Assembly: GCA_902778175.1 (NCBI GenBank)
Contig: CACYWT010000011.1
Location: forward strand, 1-64,000
DNA from: an uncultured Ruminococcus sp.
Lineage (GTDB): Bacteria > Bacillota > Clostridia > Oscillospirales > Acutalibacteraceae
Direction: 5' to 3'
DNA length: 64,000 bases
Below are positions 53,520 through 64,000 of this stretch, piece by piece (position 1 is the stretch's first letter; each line of letters starts with the position of its first letter). The notes under the pieces were generated by a model, which was not told the origin of the DNA, searched no databases, and saw only the letters and a list, made by a program, of their open reading frames with translations. A program made the position numbers and the translations under genes.

Positions 53520-55307
53520 ATGCATGATATGGTGAAAAAAATAAAGAACAATCCTTATACCGCGGCAGTTTTGCTGTTTCTGATAATAGCGGCGCAGATA
53601 GTAAATATCGTTGTCGTTTTTGTCAGTGAGAAAACGGAATATCACTGCGATGAGCTGTATTCCTTCGGACTTTCAAATAGTTTTTACCGTCCGTTTGTAG
53701 AGAATGATAACATTCGTTCATTGGAATTTGAGCATATAGAAGAATGGTTTCCCGGTGAACTTTACAGGGATTACCTGACTGTTCAGAAGGGAGAACAGTT
53801 CCGCTATGATTCGGTATGGTATAATCAGGGTCAGGACAGACATCCGCCGCTGTTTTATTCCATAATACATACAATATGTTCATTTGCTCCGGATACGTTT
53901 TCTTTCTGGTTCGGATTTGTTCCGAATCTGGTGTATTTTGCCGTAATGCAGTTCTTTCTGTATAAACTTGCAAAGAACGTTCTTAAATCAAAGTATCTTG
54001 CTTTGCTGTTCTGCCTTTTTTGGGGTTTTACTGTAGCAGCGCTGAACAATACCCTGTTTATCCGAATGTATTGTATGCTGACAATGTGGACGGTCATACT
54101 GATGTATCTTCATTCAAAGCTTGTCCTCAGAAAAGAAAAAATAATATGGAAACAGCTTATACCTCTTACGATAGTTACTGCACTGGGAGCTTTGACACAG
54201 TATCTTTTCCTTTTTGTGGCATTTGTGATCGCAGTGTGTTTCTGCTTGTGGTATCTTATCAATAAATGCTATAAAAGTTTCTTTGCATACGGAGCTTCAA
54301 TGCTTGTCGGAGTCCTGCTGTTTTTTCTGATATATCCTAAGGGTTTTATGCATATGTTCATGGAAAGCGGAGAAACAGGCGGCGATCTTGCAAGACAATC
54401 CGTTTTTTCTGTCCGATATTTATTTATGGATATCTTCTGTATAACAAGATCGGATATAGTGTGGCTGTCATACTTTTTGCCGCCGTTTATCGGAATATTG
54501 ATCATATTGTCGCTGCCGGTACTGTTTTTATTTCGTGACAAGCTCAGAAGGCTTCCCGGAAAGATACGGGCTGATTTTTCAGCTTGGAAAGAAAACAAAA
54601 TGCCGCTGAAAGAAACGCTCGGTAAGCGACTGAAAGAAAGACCGGTATATCTAAGTATGTTTATCAGCACAGTGCTGATAGTAATGATAGTATCATATCA
54701 GATATCATTTATTATAGGTTTTGCCAACAGATATCTGTATATAATATATCCCTTCGCAGGTTTGCTTATTTTTGCCCTGCTGTGTAATATTTTCAGAAGG
54801 ATCAGGCCTGGGAAGATAGTGCTTACGGCGATCACTGCGGCATTGCTTCTTAATATAGCTGTAAAGGGCTCGATAGTTTCATACTGGACATACAATAACG
54901 ATATTTCTCTTCATGATATGTTTACGGACAGTAATGTTATTGTAATTTTTGATAATGATTCGACTTTCAGCAGTTTATCAACATTTTCATATGAACTGTA
55001 TAATACCGATCAGGTATTTGTAACTGATTATGCCGATATCGAAAAGGATCTGCCTGCCATAGCAGGACTTGAGTCGGATTCTCCTGTATATATAATGATG
55101 TATACAGCAGGGAGCGGAACAGATGATAAAGGAAGATATGCTACAAATCTCACATGGCATCCCGAAAAGGACGAATATATTTATGACAGGATATACTGTG
55201 ATGAATTATTCGGTAAATTTGTTGATGCGGGTGTAGGTTCAGACTTTGAATATAAAGGTGAATTTGTTTTTATAAAAGGAGATTATTATATCTATAAAAT
55301 AGGATAA
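53520..55307 (+). CDS. GT39-type membrane glycosyltransferase (GT-C fold)
   Basis: 595 residues, about ten or eleven membrane segments in the first 470 residues and a C-terminal external domain of about 120. After the first membrane segment stands the acidic pair D44-E45 (HCDELYSFGLS), and later QDRHPPLFY (106-113), both typical of lipid-phosphate-dependent transferases such as PMT/ArnT relatives. It probably moves a sugar from polyprenyl-phosphate to a surface acceptor outside the membrane. ATG at 53520 follows AAAGAGGATGA. Base composition is clearly more AT-rich than its neighbours obgE and rpmA, which hints at a different history. Ends 15 bp before obgE. Confidence 0.82.
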   Translation: MHDMVKKIKNNPYTAAVLLFLIIAAQIVNIVVVFVSEKTEYHCDELYSFGLSNSFYRPFVENDNIRSLEFEHIEEWFPGELYRDYLTVQKGEQFRYDSVWYNQGQDRHPPLFYSIIHTICSFAPDTFSFWFGFVPNLVYFAVMQFFLYKLAKNVLKSKYLALLFCLFWGFTVAALNNTLFIRMYCMLTMWTVILMYLHSKLVLRKEKIIWKQLIPLTIVTALGALTQYLFLFVAFVIAVCFCLWYLINKCYKSFFAYGASMLVGVLLFFLIYPKGFMHMFMESGETGGDLARQSVFSVRYLFMDIFCITRSDIVWLSYFLPPFIGILIILSLPVLFLFRDKLRRLPGKIRADFSAWKENKMPLKETLGKRLKERPVYLSMFISTVLIVMIVSYQISFIIGFANRYLYIIYPFAGLLIFALLCNIFRRIRPGKIVLTAITAALLLNIAVKGSIVSYWTYNNDISLHDMFTDSNVIVIFDNDSTFSSLSTFSYELYNTDQVFVTDYADIEKDLPAIAGLESDSPVYIMMYTAGSGTDDKGRYATNLTWHPEKDEYIYDRIYCDELFGKFVDAGVGSDFEYKGEFVFIKGDYYIYKIG

Positions 55308-55322
55308 TTGGGAGGAGCAGCT

Positions 55323-56594
55323 ATGTTTGTTGATATAGCAAAGATTTTTATTAAGGCAGGAGACGGCGGTGACGGCGCGGTCGCGTTTCACAGGGAAAAA
55401 TATGTGGCGTCGGGAGGTCCCGACGGCGGCGACGGCGGCAGAGGCGGAAATATCGTCTTTGTGGCTGACGACAATCTGTCTACTCTGGCGGATTTCCGTT
55501 ACAAAAGAAAATATATAGCCGCTAAGGGCGAAAACGGCAGAGGCGGAAGATGCAACGGAAAAAAAGCCGATGATCTTGTTATCCGTGTTCCGAGAGGTAC
55601 TGTTATCAAGGAAGCGGCAACAGGAAGGATACTTGCGGATATTTCCGATAAGGAGCCTGTGATCGTCGCAAAGGGCGGCAAGGGCGGCTGGGGCAATCCT
55701 CATTTTGCAAGCCCGACAAGACAGACTCCGCGCTTTGCAAAGCCCGGTCAGCCCGGTGAGGAATTTGAGGTACAGCTTGAGCTTAAACTCCTTGCCGATG
55801 TCGGAATAGTAGGTTTCCCGAATGTCGGCAAATCAACGCTGATCTCCGTAGTAAGCGAGGCAAAGCCCGTTATCGCGGATTACCATTTTACGACGATAAC
55901 ACCTGTTCTCGGCGTTGTACGCATGGGACCCGACCAGTCATTCGTCATGGCGGATATCCCCGGACTTATCGAGGGCGCAGGCGACGGAGCAGGACTGGGA
56001 CATCAGTTTCTGCGCCATGTCGAAAGATGCAGGCTGCTTGTCCATATGGTAGATGTTTCCGGCAGCGAGGGCAGGGATCCTGAGGAGGATTTCCGCATTA
56101 TTAACAGGGAGCTGAAGAAATTCAATCCTGAGCTTGCAGAGCGTCCGATGATCGTGGCAGGCAACAAATGCGATCTTACCGATGACGAAACTGTGGAGAA
56201 ATTCAGAAAATTCATTGAAGAACAGGGATATAAATTCTTTCCGATCATGGCTGCTATCTCATATGAAGTTGAGCCTCTCCTCAAGGAAATACAGGAGCAG
56301 CTTTCAAAGCTGCCGCCGGTCGCAAGATACGAAGCGGAGCCTGCTGTGCTGCCTGATGCGGAAGAGATCAATAAAAACGATATCCGTGTTACAAATCACG
56401 GCGGCGTATATTTTGTCGAGGCGGATTCGCTGCTTCGTGTGCTTCGCATGATAGATTTCAGCGACAGCGACAGTGTTCAGTATTTCCAGAGGGTACTTAT
56501 CAGCTCCGGCGTCATTGACGCGCTGAGAAAGGCGGGAATACAGGAGGGCGATACCGTCAGCCTTTATGATTTTGAATTTGAATTTGTGGAATAA
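55323..56594 (+). CDS. obgE: GTPase Obg (CgtA)
   Basis: 423 residues in three domains: glycine-rich Obg fold (1-158; GDGGDGAVAFHREKYV), GTPase domain with G1 GFPNVGKST, G2 TTITP, G3 DIPGL and G4 NKCD, and the OCT domain of Gram-positive Obg (about 345-423). Takes part in 50S assembly and stress control. Start at 55323 follows GGGAGGAG; the frame is open five codons higher. Position after rplU-rpmA, a classic arrangement, is here interrupted by the GT39-type gene. Confidence 0.97.
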   Translation: MFVDIAKIFIKAGDGGDGAVAFHREKYVASGGPDGGDGGRGGNIVFVADDNLSTLADFRYKRKYIAAKGENGRGGRCNGKKADDLVIRVPRGTVIKEAATGRILADISDKEPVIVAKGGKGGWGNPHFASPTRQTPRFAKPGQPGEEFEVQLELKLLADVGIVGFPNVGKSTLISVVSEAKPVIADYHFTTITPVLGVVRMGPDQSFVMADIPGLIEGAGDGAGLGHQFLRHVERCRLLVHMVDVSGSEGRDPEEDFRIINRELKKFNPELAERPMIVAGNKCDLTDDETVEKFRKFIEEQGYKFFPIMAAISYEVEPLLKEIQEQLSKLPPVARYEAEPAVLPDAEEINKNDIRVTNHGGVYFVEADSLLRVLRMIDFSDSDSVQYFQRVLISSGVIDALRKAGIQEGDTVSLYDFEFEFVE

Positions 56595-56603
56595 GGTGGA
56601 ATA

Positions 56604-56993
56604 ATGTCCAGACTATCTCTTATGAAATGCGACCCGAAAAAGATAAGCACACACGGTCTTGCCTTTGTCGGGGACGGGGTATATGATCTTATTGTCCGCG
56701 AGGAGCTTGTATGTCAGGCAAACAGCAGAATAAAAGAATTGAATATCCGCAAGGTGGAAATGGTTCGCTGTCAGTCGCAGGCGGCTTTGGCAAAGCGCAT
56801 AGAACCGTTTCTTACCGAGGAGGAAGCGGATGTTCTTCGCCGCGGAAGAAACGTACACGTTTCTCATGCGCCTAAAAATGCTGCTATGGCGGATTATCAT
56901 ATGGCGACGGCTTTTGAAACGCTGCTCGGATATCTTTATTTATCCGACAGGATCGACAGGATAAGGGAGCTTTTGCTACTCGGACAGGAATAG
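56604..56993 (+). CDS. mrnC: Mini-ribonuclease 3
   Basis: 129 residues: an RNase III catalytic domain without the double-stranded RNA-binding domain. LAFVGDGVYDLIVRE carries the acidic residues D24 and D28, and AFETLLGYLYL the C-terminal catalytic Glu. Mini-III matures 23S rRNA in Firmicutes. It is usually found after cysS; here it follows obgE by 9 nt. Start ATG has only a weak site (AAGGTGGAAT). Confidence 0.93.
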   Translation: MSRLSLMKCDPKKISTHGLAFVGDGVYDLIVREELVCQANSRIKELNIRKVEMVRCQSQAALAKRIEPFLTEEEADVLRRGRNVHVSHAPKNAAMADYHMATAFETLLGYLYLSDRIDRIRELLLLGQE

Positions 56994-57099
56994 ACTGACA
57001 TGATCCTGCGCAGCGGAGCCGGAGTATGATTTGCTGAAAGCAATCCGGGATTAAACTGTAAAGCTGCGGCGTGATCCTGACGACGGCGGAGAGGTATTT

Positions 57100-59388
57100 A
57101 TGCAGAATGTACTGATAAAGGAACTGAAAAAGAAATTTCCGGTTTCTCCGGTATCGGGGCTGCTGAGGGATATCCTCGGCGGCGTTGTCGTCGCGCTTAT
57201 TTCTATCCCTATATCAATGGGATATGCCCGTATTGCCGGACTGCCGATGCAGTACGGACTTTACGGATCTGTTTTGCCGATATTTCTTTTTTCGCTTCTG
57301 ACGACCTCAAAGGATTTCGTATTCGGTGTGGACGCCGCTCCTGCCGCTCTTGTCGGAAGCACGGTCGCCGCAATGGGGATAATTCCCGAAAGCGAACAGG
57401 CGCAGAGTTTTGTGCCGACGCTTACATTGTTCGTTTCATTCTGGCTGCTTGTTTTCTATATATTCAAGGCAGGCAGGATAGTCAGATATATAAGTACTCC
57501 CGTGATGGGCGGCTTTGTTACGGGTATATGCTGCACTATCATTCTTATGCAGATACCCAAGCTTTACGGCGGTGACGCAGGCACCGGCGAGGGTACGGAG
57601 CTTGTCGGGCATATCATCAGTCAGCTTCCGTTATTTGAACCGCTGTCTTTTATTCTGGGACTGTCAACAATAACGGTTATAATGCTCGGAAAGAAATTTA
57701 TCCCCAAGGCACCCGTTTCCGCGATAGTAATGGCGTTCGGGGCAATGCTGACGTTATTTCTTCATATTAATAATTACGGAGTGAAGCTGCTGCCTCATGT
57801 TGACAGCGGCTTTCCGGGATTCAGAATGTTACCGGAGATAAGCTCGGTGCATATGCTCCCTGATTACCTGCTTAATTCCCTGTCCATTGCGGTTGTCATA
57901 CTTGCTGAATCAATGCTTGCCTGCCGCGGCAATGCAATGAAGGACGGATACCGCCTTGATACCAACCGAGAAGTGCTTGCGTATACGGCGGCAAATTTCG
58001 CAGCGTCGCTTTCGGGGTGCTGTCCGGTAAATGCGAGTGTTTCCAGAACGGGGATAGTCCGTCAGTTCGGTGTGAGATCGCAGTGGTTTTCGGTTTCTGC
58101 GGCTCTGGTAATGGTCGCAGTGCTGTATTTTGCTGCGCCGATAATAGAATATCTTCCCGTTCCGATACTTACTGCTATTGTTATTTCCGCTCTGATGAAT
58201 GCCTGCGAATTTCATGAGGCTGCAAAGCTGTGGAAAACGAGCCGCAATGAATGTTATATTTTTATAGGGGCATTTCTGTCGGTGCTGATATTCGGAACCG
58301 TCGCAGGAGTAATGATAGGCGTAGTGCTGTCGTTTGTGGCTGTTGTTATCCGTGCAGTCGTTCCGCCGAGGGCCTTTATGGGAGTAATTCCCGGAAAGGA
58401 CGGTTTTTACAGTCTTGGCAGGAACAGGGAATCACGTCCGTTGAAAAATACGGTTATTTACCGTTTCGGCGGAAATATTTTCTTTGCCAATATAGATACG
58501 CTGCAAAGTGATATCGAATCCGCAGTGACAAAGGATACAAAATGTATTATAATAAATGCCGGAGCTGTCGGAAGTATTGATACGACCGCAGCCGACAGGC
58601 TTGTACTGCTTTATCGTGAATACAAAAGACGTGGCATAAGTCTTTATATAACCGAACACGTCGGAGAAGTCAATGATATGCTGCGGCAATTCGGCGCTGA
58701 TGAGCTTTTGCGCAGCGGAGCCGTGAGAATGACGACTGCCCTTGCGCTGAGGGATTATGGTATGTCCTGTCCTTATCCGCTTGAAAGTGAGGAAAACGAA
58801 GTTCAGTATGCTTTGTCCTTGCGTATGCAGAACAAGAGCAGGGCGCAGCATATTGACTCAGATGCCAGACCGCGGCATATCAGCCGCATGGCGAAGGGAA
58901 TACAGCCGGAGCTTGAATGGGTTCTCGGCAGCAACAGCGAAGAATATATGGATATGATAGCTGACGAGCTGATAGAGGATTTTCTCGGAACTGAAATGAC
59001 GGGCAAGTCTTTTGAAGAAGCAGGAAAGAAGCTGCGCTGGGGCAGGCTCAATTATTTTGACGAGGACGAGATCCTTGACAGGATAGAGCATCGAATTTCC
59101 GATATACAGGAGAATGATCCCGAAAAATTTGCAGGGCTTGTTGATATACTCGAACACAGGCGTGAGATAATAGAAAGGCGTATGTTCACTATGGACGAGC
59201 ACGTTTTCGACAGGCTTGTTGCCGCGAGGAAAAAATATGCGGATAAGCTCAGGGAAGAGGATCCTGCATCATATGAGCAGTTTATTGCCCGAAGAAAAGA
59301 GTATTACAGAGAAATAGAAAGCTCCGATCCCGAGCTTGCGCGGAAATACCGTGAGCTTTACGGTGAAGAGATAACAAAAAAGGAATAA
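57100..59388 (+). CDS. SulP family anion transporter with STAS domain and long C-terminal extension
   Basis: 762 residues. Residues 1-430: SulP core with about 12-14 membrane segments, starting DILGGVVVALISIPISMGYA and containing NFAASLSGCCPVNASVSRT. Residues about 447-560: STAS domain (IFFANIDTLQSDI, IINAGAVGSIDTTAADRL). The family carries sulfate, bicarbonate or other anions. Residues about 575-762 are an added soluble, highly charged and helical tail with no membrane segment, containing a roughly repeated unit (RKKYADKLREEDPASYEQF and RKEYYREIESSDPELARKY). Most bacterial SulP proteins end after STAS. The start follows GAGAGGTATTT. 14 bp to the AEC gene. Confidence 0.92.
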   Translation: MQNVLIKELKKKFPVSPVSGLLRDILGGVVVALISIPISMGYARIAGLPMQYGLYGSVLPIFLFSLLTTSKDFVFGVDAAPAALVGSTVAAMGIIPESEQAQSFVPTLTLFVSFWLLVFYIFKAGRIVRYISTPVMGGFVTGICCTIILMQIPKLYGGDAGTGEGTELVGHIISQLPLFEPLSFILGLSTITVIMLGKKFIPKAPVSAIVMAFGAMLTLFLHINNYGVKLLPHVDSGFPGFRMLPEISSVHMLPDYLLNSLSIAVVILAESMLACRGNAMKDGYRLDTNREVLAYTAANFAASLSGCCPVNASVSRTGIVRQFGVRSQWFSVSAALVMVAVLYFAAPIIEYLPVPILTAIVISALMNACEFHEAAKLWKTSRNECYIFIGAFLSVLIFGTVAGVMIGVVLSFVAVVIRAVVPPRAFMGVIPGKDGFYSLGRNRESRPLKNTVIYRFGGNIFFANIDTLQSDIESAVTKDTKCIIINAGAVGSIDTTAADRLVLLYREYKRRGISLYITEHVGEVNDMLRQFGADELLRSGAVRMTTALALRDYGMSCPYPLESEENEVQYALSLRMQNKSRAQHIDSDARPRHISRMAKGIQPELEWVLGSNSEEYMDMIADELIEDFLGTEMTGKSFEEAGKKLRWGRLNYFDEDEILDRIEHRISDIQENDPEKFAGLVDILEHRREIIERRMFTMDEHVFDRLVAARKKYADKLREEDPASYEQFIARRKEYYREIESSDPELARKYRELYGEEITKKE

Positions 59389-59402
59389 AAAGAGGAACAT
59401 GA

Positions 59403-60341
59403 ATGGATCAGCAATTGTTTGAGAATTTTATTACAGTAGGAACACAGGTGCTGGAGTTATTCATATTGATAGCTCTGGGTTTTCTTTGCGGAAAGGTAAA
59501 GATGCTCAACGACAAGTCGGTAAAGTCGATCACGGATATCGTGCTTTATATTGTATGTCCCTGTGTTATTGTCAAAAATTTCATACGTCCTTTTGACGGG
59601 ACTATGCTCAGCGGACTGCTGGTTTCAGCAGCAGCGGCAATGTGCATACATATTATTTCGATAGTCATTGCAATGCTGATATTTCACGATAAAAAGCCCG
59701 AGAAAAACAGAGTATACCGTTTTGCGCTGATTTTTTCCAACTGCGGATATATGTCGCTGCCGATGCAGCAGGCCATACTCGGTTCGGACGGAGTTTTTTT
59801 CGGTGCTGTATACATAGTCATATTCAATGTGGTCATGTGGACATTCGGAGTATGGCTGTCAAGCGGAAACAAAAAGGATCTTTCCGTCGGAAAGATAATT
59901 CTGAATCCGTGCATAATATCAATGGTGGTCGGACTGGTTATCTTCCTGACTTCGCTGCCTGTACCTAAGCTTATCGAAGAGCCTGTCGGATTCATGGCAA
60001 ATCTCAACACACCTCTTCCGATGATGGTAATAGGATATTATCTGTCCAAGGCGAAAATACTTGACGCATTCAGGGACGGCAAAGGTTTCATATGCGTACT
60101 GTTCAGGCTCATAGCCATTCCCCTGCTCGCATTCGGAGGAATGATGCTTTGCGGCATAAGTGACACTGTGCTCATCACCTGTGTAATAGCTGCGTCCGCG
60201 CCTGCTGCTGCGGCTACCACGATGTTTGCCGCAAAATTCGACAACGATGCCGAGCTTTCGGTCAATCTCGTTACCCTGTCAACTCTGTTGTCCGTTCTCA
60301 CAATGCCGCTCATAGTCGGCTTCGCCCAGACAGCAGCCTGA
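59403..60341 (+). CDS. AEC family transporter (auxin efflux carrier-like permease)
   Basis: 312 residues, about ten membrane segments in two halves: LELFILIALGFLCGKVKML at the start and IVLYIVCPCVIVKNF with the broken helix expected for the family. Bacterial members export or exchange carboxylates such as malate; the substrate is unknown here. Ribosome site AAAGAGGAACATGA. It may share the transcript of the SulP gene (14 bp). The stop TGA is followed directly by the GC-rich tandem repeat, which could affect the end of its mRNA. Confidence 0.9.
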   Translation: MDQQLFENFITVGTQVLELFILIALGFLCGKVKMLNDKSVKSITDIVLYIVCPCVIVKNFIRPFDGTMLSGLLVSAAAAMCIHIISIVIAMLIFHDKKPEKNRVYRFALIFSNCGYMSLPMQQAILGSDGVFFGAVYIVIFNVVMWTFGVWLSSGNKKDLSVGKIILNPCIISMVVGLVIFLTSLPVPKLIEEPVGFMANLNTPLPMMVIGYYLSKAKILDAFRDGKGFICVLFRLIAIPLLAFGGMMLCGISDTVLITCVIAASAPAAAATTMFAAKFDNDAELSVNLVTLSTLLSVLTMPLIVGFAQTAA

Positions 60342-60350
60342 CCTCTCCGC

Positions 60351-60608
60351 TCTCTCGGGCTGCCCCCCGAACCTGCCGGGGGCTGCGCGCCCCTCTCTCG
60401 GGCTGCCGCCCGAACCTGCCGGGGGCTGCGCGCCCCTCTCTCGGGTTGCCGCCCGAACCTGCCGGGGGCTGCGCGCCCCTCTCTCGGGCTGCCGCCCGAA
60501 CCTGCCGGGGGCTGCGCGCCCCTCTCTCGGGCTGCCGCCCGAACCTGCCGGGGGCTGCGCGCCCTTCTCTCGGGCTGCCGCCCGAACCTGCCGAGGGCTG
60601 CGCGCCCT
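60351..60608. repeat. Six tandem copies of a 43-bp GC-rich repeat
   Basis: Units begin at 60351, 60394, 60437, 60480, 60523 and 60566, each starting TCTCTCGGGCTGCCGCCCGA and ending GGGGGCTGCGCGCCCC. Only single-base differences occur between copies. GC content is near 80 percent, far above the surrounding genes. Each unit can fold (GGGC-TGCC-GCCC). Because 43 is not a multiple of three, the frame shifts in each copy; the minus-strand open frames here are by-products. Confidence 0.93.
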
Positions 60609-60617
60609 CGACTGCGC

Positions 60618-60635
60618 AAGGGAGCAAGCTCCCTT
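60618..60635. repeat. Perfect palindrome after the tandem repeat
   Basis: AAGGGAGC-AA-GCTCCCTT, an 8-bp stem with a 2-nt spacer, 10 bp after the last 43-bp unit. It resembles a terminator stem but has no T-tract (GACCCGTTTT follows). Confidence 0.7.
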
Positions 60636-60668
60636 GACCCGTTTTCGCGCTGAAAGTTCTATCGGGAT

Positions 60669-60822
60669 TTAAGGCAATACCGCACAAAGATAGTGCCGCA
60701 GATGCGCCGTCTATTTTTTCGTCAGATTGTGCAAAACGAGCGTAGTTAACCTGACGGTTATCAAGCGAGCAAGCAGATGTGGTGCTAAGCTTTAAGGCGG
60801 TCTTTGTGCGGTGTTGCCTTAA
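60669..60822. repeat. MITE-like palindromic element, copy 3
   Basis: 154 bp bounded by TTAAGGCAATACCGCACAAA and TTTGTGCGGTGTTGCCTTAA. It is in the opposite orientation to copies 1 and 2 and lacks about 24 bp of one arm (the TTTTTCCGTCATTCTGCAC part). The apex hairpin region CTGACGGTTATC remains. Confidence 0.88.
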
Positions 60823-62993
<2,171 letters not shown>

Positions 62994-63007
62994 ATGAAGG
63001 ATTAAAA

Positions 63008-64000
63008 ATGAAAAACGAAAAAAGGAAAACAAAAAAGGCAGGTCATTTTCTGCGATCCTACGGAAAGAAGATGCTGCACAATATTCTTCTTTTTCTGAAA
63101 TGGTCGCTGATATCCATTGTTACGGGGATCATCGTCGGAGGCTTTTCCACGCTGTTTGCCTTTATCATGGATACCGTTACCGAATACAGGCTGCATAACG
63201 ACTATATTTTGTTTTTCCTGCCGCTTGCAGGTATACTGACAGTATTCCTGTACAGTGCATTCAAATATAAAAATGATAAGGGAACCAATCTTGTACTGTC
63301 CACGATACACGCGCAAAGCGAGATACCATTCCGTATGGCGCCGCTTATTTTTATCACGACGATCCTTACGCATATGTTCGGCGGCTCCGCAGGACGCGAG
63401 GGAGCCGCTCTGCAGCTCGGCGGAAGTATAGGCAATCAGCTCGGGCGGTGGTTCAGACTTGATGATGCGGACAAGCGGGTCGTTGTTCTCTGCGGCATGA
63501 GCGCGGCGTTTTCTGCGCTGTTCGGCACCCCTATGGCGGCGGCGGTCTTTTCGCTCGAGGTCGTAAGTGTCGGCGTAATGTATTATGCGGCTCTTGTGCC
63601 GTGCGTATTCTCATCTATGATAGGATCGTATTTTGCAAGATCGTTTTCAATAAGGGAGCAAGATCTTACAATTAATGATTTTCCGACCATGAATTTTCTT
63701 AATGCAGGGGAAACGATCGGTCTTTCGATATTATGCGCGGCGCTGAGCATACTGTTTATACTGCTTCTTCATTCCACAGGCGACCTTTTCCGCAAATATC
63801 TGAAAAACCCGTATATCCGCATAACCCTTGCCGCTTGTGTTATTGTAGGTCTGACATTTCTTCTCGGGACAAGGGATTACAACGGTGCAGGAATGAATGT
63901 TATCGCCCGCGCCGTTCACGGAGAAGCTGTACCATATGCGTTTATTATGAAAATGATATTTACCGCGATCACCATTGAAGCAGGTTTCCGAGGAGGAGAG
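63008..64000 (+). CDS. ClC family anion channel/antiporter, 3' end beyond the window
   Basis: 331 codons visible with no stop, so the gene continues past the window. A basic N-terminus (1-24) is followed by several membrane segments. Family signatures: GGSAGREGAALQLGGSIG (126-142), where GREG supplies the gating glutamate, and FGTPMAAAVFSLEV (172-185). ClC proteins move chloride, or fluoride in the CLC-F branch; the GREGA form instead of GREGP is more like the fluoride branch, but this is not decisive. ATG at 63008 lies 14 bp after ligA with GAAGGA upstream, so it is co-transcribed. Confidence 0.88.
   Translation, partial: MKNEKRKTKKAGHFLRSYGKKMLHNILLFLKWSLISIVTGIIVGGFSTLFAFIMDTVTEYRLHNDYILFFLPLAGILTVFLYSAFKYKNDKGTNLVLSTIHAQSEIPFRMAPLIFITTILTHMFGGSAGREGAALQLGGSIGNQLGRWFRLDDADKRVVVLCGMSAAFSALFGTPMAAAVFSLEVVSVGVMYYAALVPCVFSSMIGSYFARSFSIREQDLTINDFPTMNFLNAGETIGLSILCAALSILFILLLHSTGDLFRKYLKNPYIRITLAACVIVGLTFLLGTRDYNGAGMNVIARAVHGEAVPYAFIMKMIFTAITIEAGFRGGE

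Noticed and set aside
60351..60608. CRISPR array
   Set aside because: The units are directly joined without spacers, and no cas gene is in the window.
60038..60687. Minus-strand open frames of 193 and 125 codons across the 43-bp repeat
   Set aside because: They translate the tandem repeat into an Arg/Gly/Pro/Ala-rich pattern, have no ribosome site and overlap the AEC gene.
62994..63005. ATG at 62994 as start of the ClC gene
   Set aside because: It runs ATG-AAG-GAT-TAA and stops at once; the ATG at 63008 opens the long frame.

Overview
The window looks like chromosome from a low-to-mid GC Gram-positive anaerobe of the Clostridia, most probably a Ruminococcus-type member of the Oscillospiraceae. 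This is inferred from gene content, not from a database search. The monoderm/clostridial markers are cdaA-cdaR, a GerW/YtfJ sporulation-type protein beside scpA-scpB and DUF2953, a SpoVB-type flippase, NAD-dependent ligA, Mini-III RNase, poly(glycerol-phosphate)-type transferases, and an L27 with a cleavable N-terminal extension next to its protease Prp. Spacings of 17-18 bp between TTGACA-like and TATAAT-like boxes and strong GGAGG ribosome sites recur throughout. I saw no rRNA, tRNA, CRISPR array, phage or transposase gene.

Layout. 1-4870: yebC, two lipoproteins, a cyclic-di-GMP phosphodiesterase-type gene split by one in-frame stop, and an M14 peptidase. 5031-15045: a CBS-domain membrane protein behind a MITE-like palindrome, efp, a CD1247-type zinc-ribbon protein, a site-2 protease, scpA-scpB-DUF2953, gerW, dacF-type carboxypeptidase, rluB, and a NatAB-like ABC transporter. 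15267-30450: an eleven-gene plus-strand cell-surface polymer cluster. 30567-44416: sigma/anti-sigma pair, orphan UgpC/MsmK ATPase, RsuA-type synthase, triple-LysM protein, SpoVB-like flippase (probable AUA start), heterodimeric ABC exporter, DUF3343-cysteine desulfurase, cdaA-cdaR. 44419-49546: minus-strand amidohydrolase, nrdR, TIM-barrel isomerase, and a NUDIX-response regulator-histidine kinase operon. 49687-53434: glpK-hydrolase and rplU-prp-rpmA. 53451-64000: GT39-type transferase, obgE, mrnC, SulP transporter with an unexplained tail, AEC transporter, a 650-bp repeat-filled gap, ligA, and a ClC channel cut by the window end.

The most distinctive part is the surface cluster. It holds an ExoA-like glycosyltransferase, a TagG/Wzm-type export permease without an ATPase, a TagB-like transferase, two Stealth phosphotransferase paralogues, a membrane acyltransferase, two very large GT2-TagF fusions, one GT2 lacking the TagF half, an FkbH-like HAD protein and an acyl carrier protein. 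Together they suggest a phosphodiester-linked glycopolymer with glycerol-phosphate units, sugar-phosphate bridges and an ACP-delivered glyceryl (glycerate-derived) substituent. That structure is my inference; the gene families are visible in the sequence.

A second theme is non-coding structure: a three-copy inverted-repeat family (5031, 52139, 60669), a GC-rich six-copy 43-bp tandem repeat at 60351, and clusters of perfect short hairpins at both ends of the window.
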